Of a stretch of 64,000 bases of DNA, positions 24,743 through 37,010 are shown piece by piece. This stretch comes from Albifimbria verrucaria (Eukaryota > Ascomycota > Sordariomycetes > Hypocreales > Stachybotryaceae). The translations under genes were made by a program, and so were the position numbers. The stretch covers positions 1,426,001-1,490,000 of the forward strand of contig JAHREC010000062.1 of assembly GCA_020081605.1 (NCBI GenBank). Reading direction: 5' to 3'. Position 1 is the first letter of the stretch. Each line of letters starts with the position of its first letter. The notes beneath the pieces are model-generated. The model made no database searches. It saw only the letters and a list, made by a program, of their open reading frames with translations, and was not told where the DNA came from.

Positions 24743-27320
24743 TTATGATGACGATACGGCCGGTGTTTGGGCTGCCGTCGTGGGTGTAGGTGTTGTAGTT
24801 GGTGGTGTTGGTTGGGGTTTGGTGCGTCGGGTGCTTTGGTTACGTCGGGGACTTTTGCAGGCGTGGAGGCAGGAACAGGCGCTGACGCAGATATAGGCGC
24901 AGGCGCAGGCGCAGGCGCGGATGGAGGAGCAGGAGCGGCCAAAGGGGCCGGCGTAGGGGCTGGGCCTTGGTAAGCTCGTTGGTCTTGACAGGTTGCTGTG
25001 GTGGTTGCTGTGGTTGCTGCAAGACTGGCTTGCTCTCCTGTTTCTTCTCCCCTGCAGATCCCCGTTCACACCGTCTTCTCCCGTCTTCTTATCCCCTCCT
25101 TGGGGTTGTTGCTGGACCGCTGGCTTCGCGTCCTCCTTCTTGAATGCCGGGTTGAGGAACCGCTCCGGCACGCCTCGGGCGGCTGATGTGCCGCTGCCGA
25201 CCCAGGCGCCCAACAGCCTGCTCCAGTGGTACTCGCCGCGGCACAAGCGTTGGATCTCACGGTACGCGTAGGCATTGGCGTAGGGAGACCTGTGCGGGGT
25301 CGCGGTACCGGGCTGGGTGGTTGGTGATGACGCAGAGGGGCGCGGCGGTGGGTTCTTGTCATGAGATCAGCTTAGATGTTCGACGTCGCAGTTTGGAGGT
25401 CTTGAGTGAGACGGAGGTGGTTCGTGGGTAGACTTACTGGCTAATTTGGTCATCTTGCGACCGAAGAGGATTTGTGTCTGGACATTTTTGTCCCTGATGG
25501 CGTTCTCATCAAAATGCTGGTATATGATGGCGTTACAAGCCGTCTCCGCAGCTGGCTTCTCAACCGCGGGAGAGTCGACAGGCGTTTCGGAAGGGGTGAC
25601 GCTGGCGGCCTTGTTCAGTACCGCCGGATTTTGAATAGGCTGCAGAGGTGTAGGCACTGGTTTATCCGGCGCTGGATCAGCAGTGGCTGTAGCAGGTGCA
25701 GGCGCAGGGTTGCTGGGAGGCCGAGTTGCCGCAATGCCTTGCTGCATAGGGGTGGACCGGCGTGCTGCTGGCTCGTGTCCGGCGGCGCAAGCACGTTGGA
25801 CTTGGGTGAGAAGCCTGGCGCGGGTGACCCGTTGATGCTGATGCCGGGGGCGGTGCGAGCACCGGCGGCGCAAGGACACTGGATGGAGGCTTGCTGTTGT
25901 TCAGCTCTGGCGGCCGAGCCATGGCTGGAGGCGCCATCAAAGACCCGACAGATGGGGTGGATGCCTCAGGGGAGGTGCTGGGGCCGCGAGACCACTAGAT
26001 GGTGGAGGAGGAGGCATGGCTAATGACGCTGGTGTTTCTTCTTGTTTGAGGGCAGGGGGAGCTTGAATCGTTGATGTGGATGTTGGAGCTTCTGTTGAAG
26101 ATGGTGTGGGAGTTGGGATAGCTTCGTTCTTAGCGGTGACAGACGTGGTCGCCGTGGGCGGAACTTCAGATGGGGATTTTTCTGGAGGAGTTGCAGTCGT
26201 AGGCTGGCCATCTGGCTCGGGCTTGACGTCTGCATTGGCTTTGCTGGGATCATTCGTCGTCTCAAGGACAGCCGCGTTGGTGGTCTTCCCGGTGGTTTGC
26301 CCATCCTTTGCTTGTCCTTTCACTTCCTCTTTGGCCTTATCCTTATCCTTCTCTTTCTCCTTGTCTTTGTCCTTGTCCACCTTCTCCCGCTTCTTCTTCT
26401 TTGGTTGCTCCTCGATGACGATGTGCCTCCCCACATGCTTCATCTCCCTCCTCCAAAGTCCGCTATGCCGCTCCAGAATGTAATCACCGGACCTTTGAGT
26501 GTGCGGGAGCTCAAGGCAGCGAGCTTGGCGCGCCGCTCCTCTTCGCGCTGCTTCTCCGCCTCCTCCCATCGGTTCAAGCTCTTGCTGTTGCGCTTCTCGA
26601 CGATGGCGGCCTCGCGCAGACGCTCCTCCTGCGTCGGGGGCGGCTTGCGCAGCGCCTCGAGCCGCTCGGCCTTCTTCTGCATCTGCGCCAGCTGCTTGAG
26701 TCGGCGAGCCTCGCGCTCAGCCATCTGCTGGTGCAGCTGCACCTTGGACAGGGCGGTCGTGGATCGCGAAGAGGCGCGCGTGGGCAGATCGGCGGCGGAA
26801 GGAGCCATGACGCGCGTTCTGATTTCTTCTTCGGTCGGGGAGCTGGGGCGGAGGCGGAGGCGGAGGCGGTCGAGGTCGGCGTGGATGGGTCGATGCGGAC
26901 CTTCTTCCTGAACTTGACCGGGATGGCTTCTTGGGCCTTTCGCTTGCGCTGCGCGGCGCGACGCTCCTTGGCCTGCCGTTCCAGTTCCTTCTCACCCTCT
27001 AGGTCATCAGCAGCATTGTTGTTGTCGTCTTCGTCGTCGGACGACGAGTCCATCTGCAAATCGGAAGCATCGGCGTCGGCGTCAGAGAACCCCTGATCGT
27101 TCTCGTCTTCCGCAAACAGCAGCTCGAGGTCCGAGTCAGGCTCCTCGTTGGCCAGCATCGACTTCATGCGGTTGCCAGCCGTAGAACGGCGCGCCCTCGT
27201 GGTGGCGAGCCATTCCGTCTGAGTTGCCGGGGTATCGACATCGCTGTCGGAGCTGTCGTGCAGACTGGATAGATGGGACGACTCGCGGCCGGTTTCCGAG
27301 GGCTTCGATTCGGAGTCCAT
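24743..27320 (-). CDS. SWC2: SWC2/VPS72 (YL1), SWR1 chromatin remodelling complex subunit (heavily frameshifted)
   Basis: SWC2 is the H2A.Z-binding subunit of the SWR1 complex, which exchanges H2A for H2A.Z. From the start at 27320 the YL1 N-terminal domain is clear: RARRSTAGNRMKSMLANE, then ELLFAEDENDQGFSD, a long acidic stretch and the basic KKVRIDPSTP. A charged coiled coil (EREARRLKQLAQMQKKAERL) follows. A Pro/Ala/Thr-rich linker precedes the conserved DENAIRDKNVQTQILFGRKM. After an 83-nt intron (25355-25437) comes the YL1_C domain with CVITNHPARYRDP, GLP and NAYAYREIQRL. At least six one-base breaks are needed, including two C losses within the YL1_C domain near 25275-25300. The Ala/Pro tail (24750-25000) is repetitive and its exact end is uncertain. 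An upstream in-frame start at 27449 is possible but uses less conserved sequence. Confidence 0.88.
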
Positions 27321-28025
27321 TGTTGGGGCAGGTCGCTTCAACGGACGCGTGGGCGGCTCATGTTTCGTTTCGCGGCCTGAGCTGGGTGCTCGCGAGCTGC
27401 AAAACGCGAAGGAAATGGGACGTGGGCGGTGGGTTTGTAGGGAAAACAAAGTGCTTGTGCGAGGGAGGGCGTTGACAAAATTTTGATGTCACTGGCGTTG
27501 CGCGTTTTGGGTGAATCAGGGAGCTTTAAGCGTGGCGAGTGATGCAAGACACTTCGAAGTGCTTACGCTTCTAGACATGCAGCCCAACGCAACGCTGCAG
27601 AATGGCTAGAATGGATTCTTATGAGTTCTTGACATCTGTAGCATCACTCTCGAATTTTTATTCTTCTTCTTCCTTTTTTTCAAGGGCTGTAATTTATGGT
27701 ATCAATCGCTTTATTCACACCAGTCTGAGCCTGATGTCGCTGTATGCCAAGTTAAACAATTCCGAACCCCAACACCAGATAACCCAATCAATCCCATCTT
27801 CGCTTCTAATAATCGTATGTCCCATATGCATATGTACCATGGTCAATGCCACCTTAAGATGGCCAGACACGCCCCGTGGAACACCACCGTCGGAAGCACG
27901 TTCCTTGGGAGCCATGCCAAAACCACGGCAAACTCTATAAATAAAAGCACGTATTCTATGGGTGGTCTGTTCCATCGAAGACCCGTCATCATGGAAATAA
28001 AGAGCACCGGAATCACTCCGAAATA
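27321..28025. other. SWC2 promoter and ATG15 3' region
   Basis: No gene is seen. The right part (27640-28020) lies downstream of the ATG15 stop; the left part is upstream of SWC2. A T-rich run lies at 27655-27685. The open frame at 27602-27940 has no recognisable motif. Confidence 0.45.
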
Positions 28026-29931
28026 CTAAATCTCGTCTTGAGAAAAGCCCTTTGTACCGTCTTCCCAGAGCGTGCAGAAGCCAAGCCAGTTGCGGCGAAG
28101 ACACCTCGAATCCCCAGTCGAGCTGCTGGCACTGCCTGTCGTCGTAGCTGTGGTCGTGGCCGTGGCCGTGCCCGGAGACGTGATGCGTGGCGCCGTGGCA
28201 ACGCTGTGTTGGGTAGTGGTCGGCGTGGTCTCGTCATAACATCCCCAAAACCTCCCCGGCGTCTTGCACGTTGTGGTGGTGCTTGGCTCAGTGGTAGTCG
28301 TGGTGAAAGTCGTCGTGGAAATTTCCGTCGTTGTTGTCTTGTCCTTGCACCCAAACCAACCTGGCGTCTTGCACGTTGAGGTTGATGAAGAAGTGGTTGA
28401 CGTCGTCGTTGTCGTGGCCGTGGCCGTGGTCTGGTCGAGACAGCCCCACCAACCAGGAGTCTCGCATGTGGTGGTACGAGTTCGTGTTCTCGTGGACGTA
28501 GACTGCGCCGAGGTAGTGGTCGTTTCCGTGCCGTTGCTTTCGTACATCTTCCACTGGGCGCAATCGCGACACTCTGGGGTGGCCTCACACTTTGGTACAG
28601 TGTCGTACTTCAGGATGACATCCTTGATGACAGCCCGGATTTTGTGGGTGCCAATGCCCACACGCCACCCTTTGTCGGCTACAACATCGTAAACACATTC
28701 GAGGCCTGCGTGGCAAGCTGATTCCATGGCGTATCCAGCAAAAGAACATGGCGCAGTGGCTCCATTACAAGTACCGATGTAGATTGGATCGGCGGTGTGG
28801 CCAAAGTGGTAAATCGCTGTGTTACCCCATGTCTGAGGAACGTTGGGGTTCGCGCCGGGGGCACAGGGATACCAAGTCGAGAAGCTGGGAGGGCTTCGGG
28901 AACTGCTTCAAAGGTAACCGCTGGCACACCGTAGGTCAAGCCTAACAGCGACGACACGGCTCCTCTAAAGAGTGGCCGGCGACCCAGATGGTCGCACCTG
29001 GATACAGCTCCGTGACGTTGGAGTAGAGCTCTCGGGCTGCAGTATAATATCGATGCTCTTCCCGAAGTGCGGAGGTGACACATGTGTTGTTACATGTGTA
29101 GGTTCCCGTCGCGCAGTCGCAAACCTGATGCCACGTCCATTGTCCCTGCTGGGCACAGCAACAGCTGAAGAACAAATTGTCGTTAATCTTATCATTTGTG
29201 GTTGTACCATCACCGTCGAAGACAGCAGGTGATGTTCCCTTCATGCCAATGACAATGGTACTGTTTGTCTCATCGGACCAAATATGGCCGCGTAAGCCAT
29301 CCGTCTCCCATCCAAAATCAGCAGATCGATTGTACGGACCACCGACATCCTCCCAGTCTGGCAAGCCATCGTTCTCAACATACGAATCTGCGGCCATATA
29401 GGCCATGCTCAAAACAGTGATCTTGTCAGTCACGTCGGGCGTGGGGACCTCATCTACAGTCCAAGCAGATGCCTCGAGAACGGCCGCGTAGCCCTGTTGT
29501 CTAGCATGCGCCACGAGAGGGTCTACCACGGAAGGTCGTCGATCCTTGAGTCGCTCGATCGAGGCCGCACGGCTCTTCACTTTGAGCCTGGGAATCTCGT
29601 CCACGCCGAAGCCATCCTCGGCGGCGAGGAGGACTCTGGAACCATCTTGTACGATGTCCCGCTTCCTGTGTAGATGGGGATGTTGATAAGTGCCGTGGTG
29701 ATAGATGTGGCGAAGGGTGAAGGTATGCTCTCCCGGTTGAGGGGTCTCCGGGTTCGAGGGCAGCATAGGTCCTGGGGGCAGAAAAACATCTTCGCTCAGG
29801 CGTTGGTGGTGGTTTGCGGAGTCGGCGGCTATCGATGGGGCGAATGCGAGGAACGATAAGAGAAGCGTAGCAGTGACCCTGCCGGCAGAGGCGCACTTAT
29901 GGTAGGTCGAATTTGGGGAAGAGCGAGCCAT
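28026..29931 (-). CDS. ATG15: ATG15, vacuolar lipase of autophagic and MVB membrane breakdown, with Cys-module tail (two frameshifts)
   Basis: Atg15 is a class 3 lipase that dissolves autophagic and multivesicular-body vesicles in the vacuole. The protein starts at 29931 with an N-terminal signal anchor ([18 protein letters not shown]). Family blocks follow: [25 protein letters not shown], and a cysteine-rich stretch [12 protein letters not shown]. The nucleophile motif GHSLGG near 28965-28985 contains the catalytic Ser, the HTADPIY block carries the Asp, and SACHAG carries a His. The C-terminal 180 residues hold three Cys modules, [18 protein letters not shown] and [10 protein letters not shown], separated by Thr-rich linkers, then a last Cys pair. 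Two losses break the frame: one G in the GHSLGG codons and one C in a C run near 28855-28860. With both restored it is 635 residues, intronless. It diverges from POB3. Confidence 0.95.
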
Positions 29932-30602
29932 AGTGACGACCTCCCTGCCACTAGGAGTACAGATAAGTCAAGCGATCTATGAAAAGAGATGCAGAGATGT
30001 TGGGTTCTGTTGGGGAGGGATGGCGATGCTCTTGAAGGAAGGGTTGAGACGGTCACAGGCGACTGATGTTGTCATAGTGAGCACGCGGACGCTAGACGTA
30101 GGTACCTAGGTAGGTACCTTACCTTTCCGTTATCGCCCCGTGGAGACTTGCAGCGACAGCAGATCCGGAACATGTGCTGCCTGCTGCATGCTAACTGGAA
30201 TATTAAGAGATTGCAGGGCAAGTGGTACTCCAATGCCTAGATTGGCCCTGGGATACCTTCCCTGTCTGAGACACTACCGCATTCTGTTAAATTGCCCGCC
30301 GCGCAGCAGGTACCTTCCCCAGCCACAGGGAGGGCATGTGACCGGCCTGGCGGATCTTCTCCAGGCGTCGCTTCAGCGGCTTATCAGCCTACTGGCTCCA
30401 CTAACCTGCAAACACGGTCAGGGTGTGGCGCGGTCCCCAGCACATGCGCAAGCGCAAGGTACCTACAGATACGCGTGCACGTTTCGCTGGAGCTTCCAGC
30501 CGATTTTTATTAAACCGCCAAACTCCATTAACCAGCAGCAATAGCAAGCGACTTGGCCGTCAACATTGCGACTCACGCAACAATAGCTGGCTTCCTTGCA
30601 AG
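29932..30602. promoter_or_regulatory. Divergent promoter of ATG15 and POB3
   Basis: No gene is seen. About 170-200 nt upstream of ATG15 is the densest TACC/GGTA cluster of the left half, about 30098-30128, with TAGGTACCTAGGTAGGTACC at its centre. More GGTACC sites occur near 30309 and 30459. An MCB consensus ACGCGT lies at 30471-30476, 127 nt upstream of POB3. Confidence 0.5.
30471..30476. promoter_or_regulatory. MluI cell-cycle box (ACGCGT) upstream of POB3
   Basis: ACGCGT is the consensus for MBF-type factors that drive G1/S genes in yeasts. It lies 127 nt before the POB3 ATG, and POB3 acts in replication-coupled chromatin work. The link is inference; the hexamer also occurs by chance elsewhere in the window (for example near 15316 and 18803). 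Confidence 0.3.
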
Positions 30603-32508
30603 ATGACGGCAATGTAAGAATCCTTCCTCAACTCACGCGTCGCAGCGCTTTCCCTTCACTCGCTTCAATCTCCCCACAGCTGATGCTAACGTTGCCTCCT
30701 CAGCGAGAGCTTCGACAACATCTACCTTGACCTCTCCAAGGAGAGCGGCAAGTGCAGATTCGCCGAGACTGGCTTCGGATGGAAGCCTGCCGGTGGCGGC
30801 GATACCTTCACCCTCGACCATAGCAACATCGCCAGCGCGCAATGGAGCCGCGCCGCCAAGGGCTACGAGATCAGGATCCTGCAGCGCAACTCGGGCATCA
30901 TCCAGCTCGACGGCTTCCAACAAGAAGACTACGACCGCCTGAGCAAGGTCTTCAAGAACTGGTACAGCACCGTGCTGGAAAACAAGGAGCATGCGCTCCG
31001 AGGCTGGAACTGGGGCAAGGCCGAGTTCTCAAAGGCCGAGATCACCTTCAGTGTGCAGAACCGACCTGCTTTCGAGATCCCATACTCTGAGATTGGCAAC
31101 ACCAATCTGGCGGGAAGGAACGAGGTTGCCGTGGAGATGTCGCTGCCGCAGGACGCCAACGATACTGGCACCAATGGACACCTTGGTGGCGCCCGCGGCA
31201 AGGGCAAGAAGGCCGGCGCAGGCAAGGATCAGCTCGTGGAGATGCGTTTCTACATCCCTGGCGTGACGACAACAAAGAAGGAGACGGAGGGTGAAGACGC
31301 AGGTAGCGATGCTGGCGAGGAGGAGAAGAATGCCGCCACGCTTTTCTACGACACCCTGCTCGAGAAGGCGGAGATTGGCGAGACGGCTGGCGATACTATC
31401 GCCACCTTCCTCGACGTCCTGCACCTTACCCCCAGGTACGTTTCTTCGCTAACATCTATGGTCTACATCTGTTTGCTAACCTTTGTTTCTCCGCAGAGGT
31501 CGTTTCGATATCGACATGTACGAGTCCTCGTTCCGTCTTCGTGGCAAGACGTACGACTACAAGATCCAATACGACGCAATCAAAAAGTTTATGGTGCTTC
31601 CCAAGCCCGACGACATGCACTGCATGCTTTGCGTGGGCCTGGACCCCCTCTGCGCCAGGGTCAGACTCGCTACCCCTTCGTTGTCATGCAGTTCAAGAAG
31701 GACGAGGAAGTGACCATCGACCTGAACCTGGAAGAGGAGGAGCTGCAGTCCAAGTACAAGGACAAGCTGGAGCCTCACTACGAGGAGCCGCTGCACCACG
31801 TCGTGGCCAAGATCTTCCGAGGCCTGGCCAACAAGAAGATTTCGTCGCCTGCGAAGGACTTCATTACGTATGTGTCTATGAACTTTACGTTTGTTGAGTT
31901 TTTACTAATGAGATGCACAGACACCGCAGCCAGTACGGAATCAAGTGTTCTATCAAGGCCAGCGAAGGTTTCTTGTACTGCTTAGAAAAGGCCTTCATGT
32001 TTGTGCCCAAGCCGGCCACATACATAGCCTACGAGCAGACGCAGTCCGTTACCTTTTCACGAGTGGGCGGCGCCGTATCGGCGCTGTCGACTTTGACATC
32101 ACGGTGGTCATGAAGAACGGCGCTGGCTCGTCGCAGTTCAGCAACATCAATCGTGAGGACCTCAAGGCCCTGGAGAGCTTCTTCAAGCTCAAGGGTCTGC
32201 GTGTCAAGAACGAAATCGACGAGGATGCCAACCTGCTCGCCGCAGCCCTGCGTGAGCAGGCGATGGAGGAGTCCGACGACGAAGTCGTAGGCGTCAAGGC
32301 AGACCGCGGCTCGGCGGACGAGGATGAGGAGAGTGTGGACGAGGACTTCCGTGCCGATAGTGAGAGTGACGTGGCCGAGGAATACGACAGTGCGCACGAG
32401 AGCTCCGGGTCTGGAAGTGCCGAGAGCGACGTCGACGATGATGACGAGGAGGATGATGAGGAGGAAGAGGAAGAAGAGCGACCTAAGAAGAAGAAGAAGA
32501 CGGGTTAG
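30603..32508 (+). CDS. POB3: POB3, FACT histone chaperone subunit (two frameshifts)
   Basis: Pob3 (SSRP1 without the HMG box) pairs with Spt16 in FACT, which loosens and rebuilds nucleosomes during transcription and replication. The first coding exon is only 11 nt (30603-30613, MTA plus two bases), followed by an intron (30614-30703) with TGCTAAC. The frame resumes ESFDNIYLDLSKESGKCRFA. Two further introns lie at 31436-31496 and 31868-31920. The SSRP1/POB3 N-terminal and PH-like domains are visible (GRFDIDMYESSFRLRGKTYD, KFMVLPKPDD, YPFVVMQFKKDEE), then KALESFFKLKGLRVKNE. The tail is highly acidic (Asp/Glu runs) and ends KKKKKTG. Two bases are missing, in the C run near 31650-31654 and in the T run near 32090-32092. 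With these restored the product is 567 residues, the expected size. Confidence 0.95.
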
Positions 32509-34467
32509 AAGAGAGGACAGAGGCAAAGGTAAAGGGAACGGATGATGAAGCGGCGTTCAGGTATGGAAGACACTCAGTTACACCGCCACTTTGATGGAAG
32601 GGCTTATTTTCGTGTAAAGCAGATAGCTTCATTTTGTATTCTTTTTCTTGTAAGCTCTTTTTCGGCATTGCGAATAGGAGCAAGACGACGAATTCTACCT
32701 AATCACTGCATTCACTAGCAAACCGTGCTGACCGTCAAGGCTCTCCAAAGCCCCGAGAGAAACGGCAGCTCGTTGACCACTACACATGTCCCAGGTCCGA
32801 GCAAGCCCTTGCTGATCACTCTCGTCGCCAGTTCAAAGCCTCTCCTCTACCGACGCCGACACCCACCGCCCCATCTGCCGACACGAAGCTGCATATCCAG
32901 ATTCATGCGTCAGCATCGTCTCCCACACGGACGAGGCCAAGCACCTCTTTTGCTTGATCTTGATTGCGGGGGTTGCGCACCCATGTCAGATCTCTCGGCA
33001 AACTCGATCCCCAACAGTGACCAAAAAGAAAAAGAAGAAAAAAATGGGCGATACTTTACCCCAGATTATTTCGTAGCGACTTACACGCCCTCCCACACAC
33101 ACTCTTCTCGCTTTCCCCACGCCGCCGGCAATCCACCCTCCGCAACGCCCAGAACCGGCAGTGATCCCAGCCCATGCGGCCAGCGCCTCCAGAAGGGCCT
33201 GGCGTTGGTTGCGCATGCGAAGCACCACCCACGTCGACAGACATACCTCGGGGTTGTCCCTCCACCCACCCGGCCCTCACATGATTTGACCCAGGCCTCG
33301 GTCGCAATCACCAGACCCTCTGGGCCCCTCCCTCGGAACTGGAAGAGGGAAGAAAGAGAGCATGAACAAGAGCGTCCACGTGGTGGGCGGCACTGCGGAC
33401 TCGTCTCCGGGTCTCCCACGCCCTTCCTCGGAAGCAAACTGCACCGAGCAAGCCTCGGGCTGCGTGTCGCGGAGCACGTTGCGAAACGCCTCGCATAAAC
33501 GATGGGTCCTCGTCAGTGATGGCGGAGATGTTTCTGCGTCGACATGGGAACCTGGGAACTCATGCGACAGCTGGCTGCCTCACCAAACATCGTTTCAACT
33601 ACATCGTGGGCCACATGCACAATCGTCAAACAAGGGCACGGCAATATGATCAAGGATAGATGCTGTATATTGGACCAGGCTGCGTAGACCAGCCCAATTC
33701 CACACTTCCTATATGCCTCCTCTCCTGTGTCGTTCCCCCACACACACAGGTCTCTCACACACACTCGGCAACCGTTCCCATCAAGTGCGTCTTATTCATC
33801 ATCCTCCTCATCTGTCTCTCTAAAAGATCATGTCCCATAAATTCATCAGACCCCCAATCAGAAGGGGTTTGCGCCGCTAAAAAATATGTAAAATAAAAGC
33901 CCCAATAATCCGTCGCAGAATGTTTGTGTGACCAACGCAGGAAAAAGCAGCTAACACCACCCAAGCCCATCATGGCTCAGATCGTCCGCCTGCCCAAGTC
34001 CCGCATTCCCAACCATCATGCAACCCGTAAGGTGTGACGATCGAGATGGCCAAGATGAAGAAAGGGTCGCTTTTTTACCAATAGGAAATAATGTGTAATC
34101 CCAGTAAAATCCCAGCCGCGTGTTTTTGCAGCTCCTCGGTACGCCTCTATAGACGCAAAGCAAGACAAAGGAAATAAAAAAGTCCGATGAGGGAAGCTCT
34201 TTTCCAAAATGGAATGAGGTTCTTGAAACTCTGTAACGACAGGCGTGAAGGTGGTTCTTTTGGACCCAAGCAATAGTGAGGCAGACCTTGTGTGGTAAGC
34301 CATGTTTGGGGTTGTTGTTGTACATCGCATATATACACCTCCGCATTCTCGGAGGCTGACCGCCGAAGGTTAGGGTAGGAATACAATAGTAGGAAACCGG
34401 GAAACCCCGGCTGCTGATGCCAAGATGGGGCTGTCGGCCCGGAGCAAATGGTCATGGGGAAAATTCC
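32509..34467. other. 2 kb convergent region between POB3 and the CRIB gene
   Basis: No recognisable gene. The longest open frame (32725-33498, 257 codons) begins at a non-ATG codon, is rich in Pro, His, Arg and Ser, and lacks motifs. Positions about 33735-33765 hold CACACA units. Two kilobases is long for convergent 3' ends, so long 3' UTRs or an unrecognised noncoding transcript are possible. Confidence 0.45.
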
Positions 34468-37010
34468 CTAGACTCGCTCGGTGCTTCGTGGAAACAAGGA
34501 GTACCCTGCGATAGGCGGTGTCTGGGTGCTAACACTGGTCGTCCTGGCTCGCGGGCGTCGCGTGACCTGCTGCTCGTTTGATTGCATTGGCAGAACGTCG
34601 TTCCGCGATGCGGACTCACTCGCGTGGCTCCGGTGGCTAGGCTTTCGCCCAAATGAAGTGTTGGGAAACGGCACTAGTTCAGGCACCGTGTCCTTGGATG
34701 CGCCATTCGCAATCTTGTGCTCGGCACTTTCGAGCATGCCCAGACCATCTCGGTTCTCTTGCTCCTCTTCCTCCTCTTCCGCCAACTGCTCGGAATGCTC
34801 AGTCCAGGAGGTTGCCATCTTGTTCAACGATGTGCTGCTGGTTGTGTGGCGCGTCAAGCTTGACCAGGTCGAGTTGGTGGAGATGTGGCGTTCCCCAGTG
34901 ATGTCGGTGTGGTATGTCGAGCTTGTCCCCGTTGTCGAGGTGCTGACTCGCTGTGGGAGATGGGACGAAGAGTCACGCACGTCCGTGCGGTCGTAGGCAT
35001 GGTGAATAAAGTCCTCATCTTCGGCGAACCCAGTCTTCTCTGATGCTGAAATCAGCATTTGATGGTGGTACTCGCCGGGGATGAGGAGGCTGGGCGACAG
35101 GGTAAAGCCTTGGGACTCCTTGAAACTGGACGTCGAAATGGGGCGCAGCTGCTTCAGCGTAGACGGCTTGTGCGCCTTCCTGTCTCCTCGGGGAGGGAGA
35201 AGTTGCTGGTGGTGGGGTTGAAGACCGGTGTTGAGACGTCTTGGGAGGCCGCTGTCGAGGCCTGGCTGACCGGGCTCAGGGCTGGCACGTCGGACTGGGC
35301 CGCGAAGAGCATGTTGGGGAATGAATTGGAGCTATGCATTGGCTTAGCTTCGGCCAGCTCATCCTCGGCTAGCGCAAGCTGAACGGCCGGAGGAAGTCTA
35401 TCCCGACTCACATCCACTGAGGCCCTTTCCCATTGGTAGTCACAGTCTGCTTCTGCCTCGTGCTCGTAGCAGTAGTCAATGTCCTCCTCCCAGCTTCCGT
35501 CCCAGAGTGCAGCGTCGTGATCGAGCTGGGCACCGCCGGCTGCAGTCGCGGGAGCGGCTTCAAAGTAGCCCAATGTGTCCGATGTCTCGCTCATCCGTTG
35601 CTGCGACTGAGCAAGCGATCTCAGCGCGGGAACTGAATGACTACCACGAAGGGATGAATTGTTACTGGCAAGACTCACCCTTGATCGCCGGGTGACCCCA
35701 TGGTGCTCCTCTTCCTCTGGCACGTCTGCAAGTGGAGTTTCGTATGCGGTGGGGCTAGGTCCAAGGGGCCAGGCAGAATCATCCGGGGTAGTCAAGGCAT
35801 AAGAAACAGTCGGCTGTCCGAAAGAAAAGCCGTCAAAATTGGGCGGCTCATACCCAAACGACCTAGGCGATGGCGTAGCGTGCGCCATGTGCTCGGCTGG
35901 GCTCCGGGGTTGCGGGCGGCGGTAACCACTGCTGGTCAGAGGACGGTCCATGGCGGTCGACAGGGGATCAAGTTCTTCATCAAGGCGTGCCGATTGACGG
36001 CTCGAGAGCCGTGGTGGTGGGATGGGGGCACTGGAGGGCAGGGCGTAGGTTCCAGTGGAGGCAGGGATGGCCTTCGCTGTGAGTGAGTTGGGCTTGGCCG
36101 GAGCTGGTCCTGAGATCGGATGTGCCTCATTGTCCGGCGCGGGCCAGGAGCGGGACCGGTGTACCGGGAGAGCATCGGCGGACGAGTGCTAGGCATGTCT
36201 GGCTGTTCCGATGAGAAGTCCTCAAAGTGCAGATCATCCCCAGACATGGCATTTCGAGGGATGGGTCCGTTGCCAGAATCGGCTGCGTGCATCGACGCCT
36301 CCTCCGAGAATGACTCTCCGCGCTTATCCCGCTCGGAGTTGGGGAAATCGTCCCGGTTAGTGTGCGTCACATGCTGGAAGTTGAAAGGGTTTGATATCTG
36401 GACACGGCGGTGGGCTGACTCGTCGCGTGATGGCCGCCGAGTGAAGATGGCAGGCATGATCGAGTCCTTGAGGCTGGGACCCACACTTTCAACTGGCATG
36501 TCTGCCGAGTACATTGAGCTCCCAGACGAGCTATGAGAGCCGCTCTCACGGTTCGACTTTCCACGGCGATGAAGCAAGCTCTTGCCAAAGGCTTGGATGC
36601 TGTCAGGACGGTCGCGGGACGGAGCATTGCTTCCAGTGGAACGGTTGGAAGGACGTCGGGTCAATGACATGTTTTCCAGAGCAACTTCCCATGATGGACG
36701 GTCACCGGTCAGCGAGCGCAAGGAAGATGAGCCTGAGCCGGATGATACTGCTCGGGGCCATGAGGACGGTTCAGATGGGATGCTCGCTTCATCTGCTTGC
36801 TCAATTGTCGAATCCTCTCAGGTGAAGGCGGTCCATCGACAGCTGGTTCGAAGAGCTGGTTGATGCTGCGAGGCGACAGTTGACCAGGGAGTGGCTAGGC
36901 CTTGTTGGAGAGGTGGTGGGAGACAGGTTGCTGTCGGCATCTCGGGTCACCACACTGGGCCTGCGCTTGGATTGATATTCGGAATAGTAAGGTAAGTTTG
37001 CTGCCCACAT
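34468..37010 (-). CDS. CRIB (p21-Rho-binding) domain protein (frameshifted)
   Basis: CRIB proteins bind GTP-loaded Cdc42 or Rac and link them to polarity or signalling. The protein starts MWAANLPYYSEYQSKRRPS at 37010. The CRIB core, ISNPFNFQHVTHT (encoded at about 36358-36399), matches the I-S-x-P-x-x-F-x-H-x-x-H pattern. The rest is disordered and Ser/Pro-rich (RPSLPPLEPTPCPPVPPSHH), with acidic patches (EEDIDYCYEHEAEADCDY) and a Glu run near 34770. There is no kinase domain, so this is not a PAK; it is nearer in layout to Gic-like effectors or to fungus-specific CRIB proteins. At least three one-base breaks are needed, near 36795-36805, 35945-35965 and 35060-35175. About 848 residues. The 3' end faces POB3; the 5' end faces the 10 kb desert. 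Confidence 0.78.

Noticed and set aside
24694..24942. Ala/Pro-rich frame as a separate small protein
   Set aside because: It is one of three frames through the repetitive Ala/Pro tail of SWC2 and is best explained as part of that gene after a frameshift.
28264..28692. Plus-strand Val-rich open frame
   Set aside because: It is the antisense shadow of the Thr-rich tail of ATG15 (ACN codons read as GTN on the other strand).
32725..33498. Open frame of 257 codons between POB3 and the CRIB gene
   Set aside because: It begins at a non-ATG codon, is rich in Pro, His and Arg, and opposing-strand frames of similar quality overlap it.
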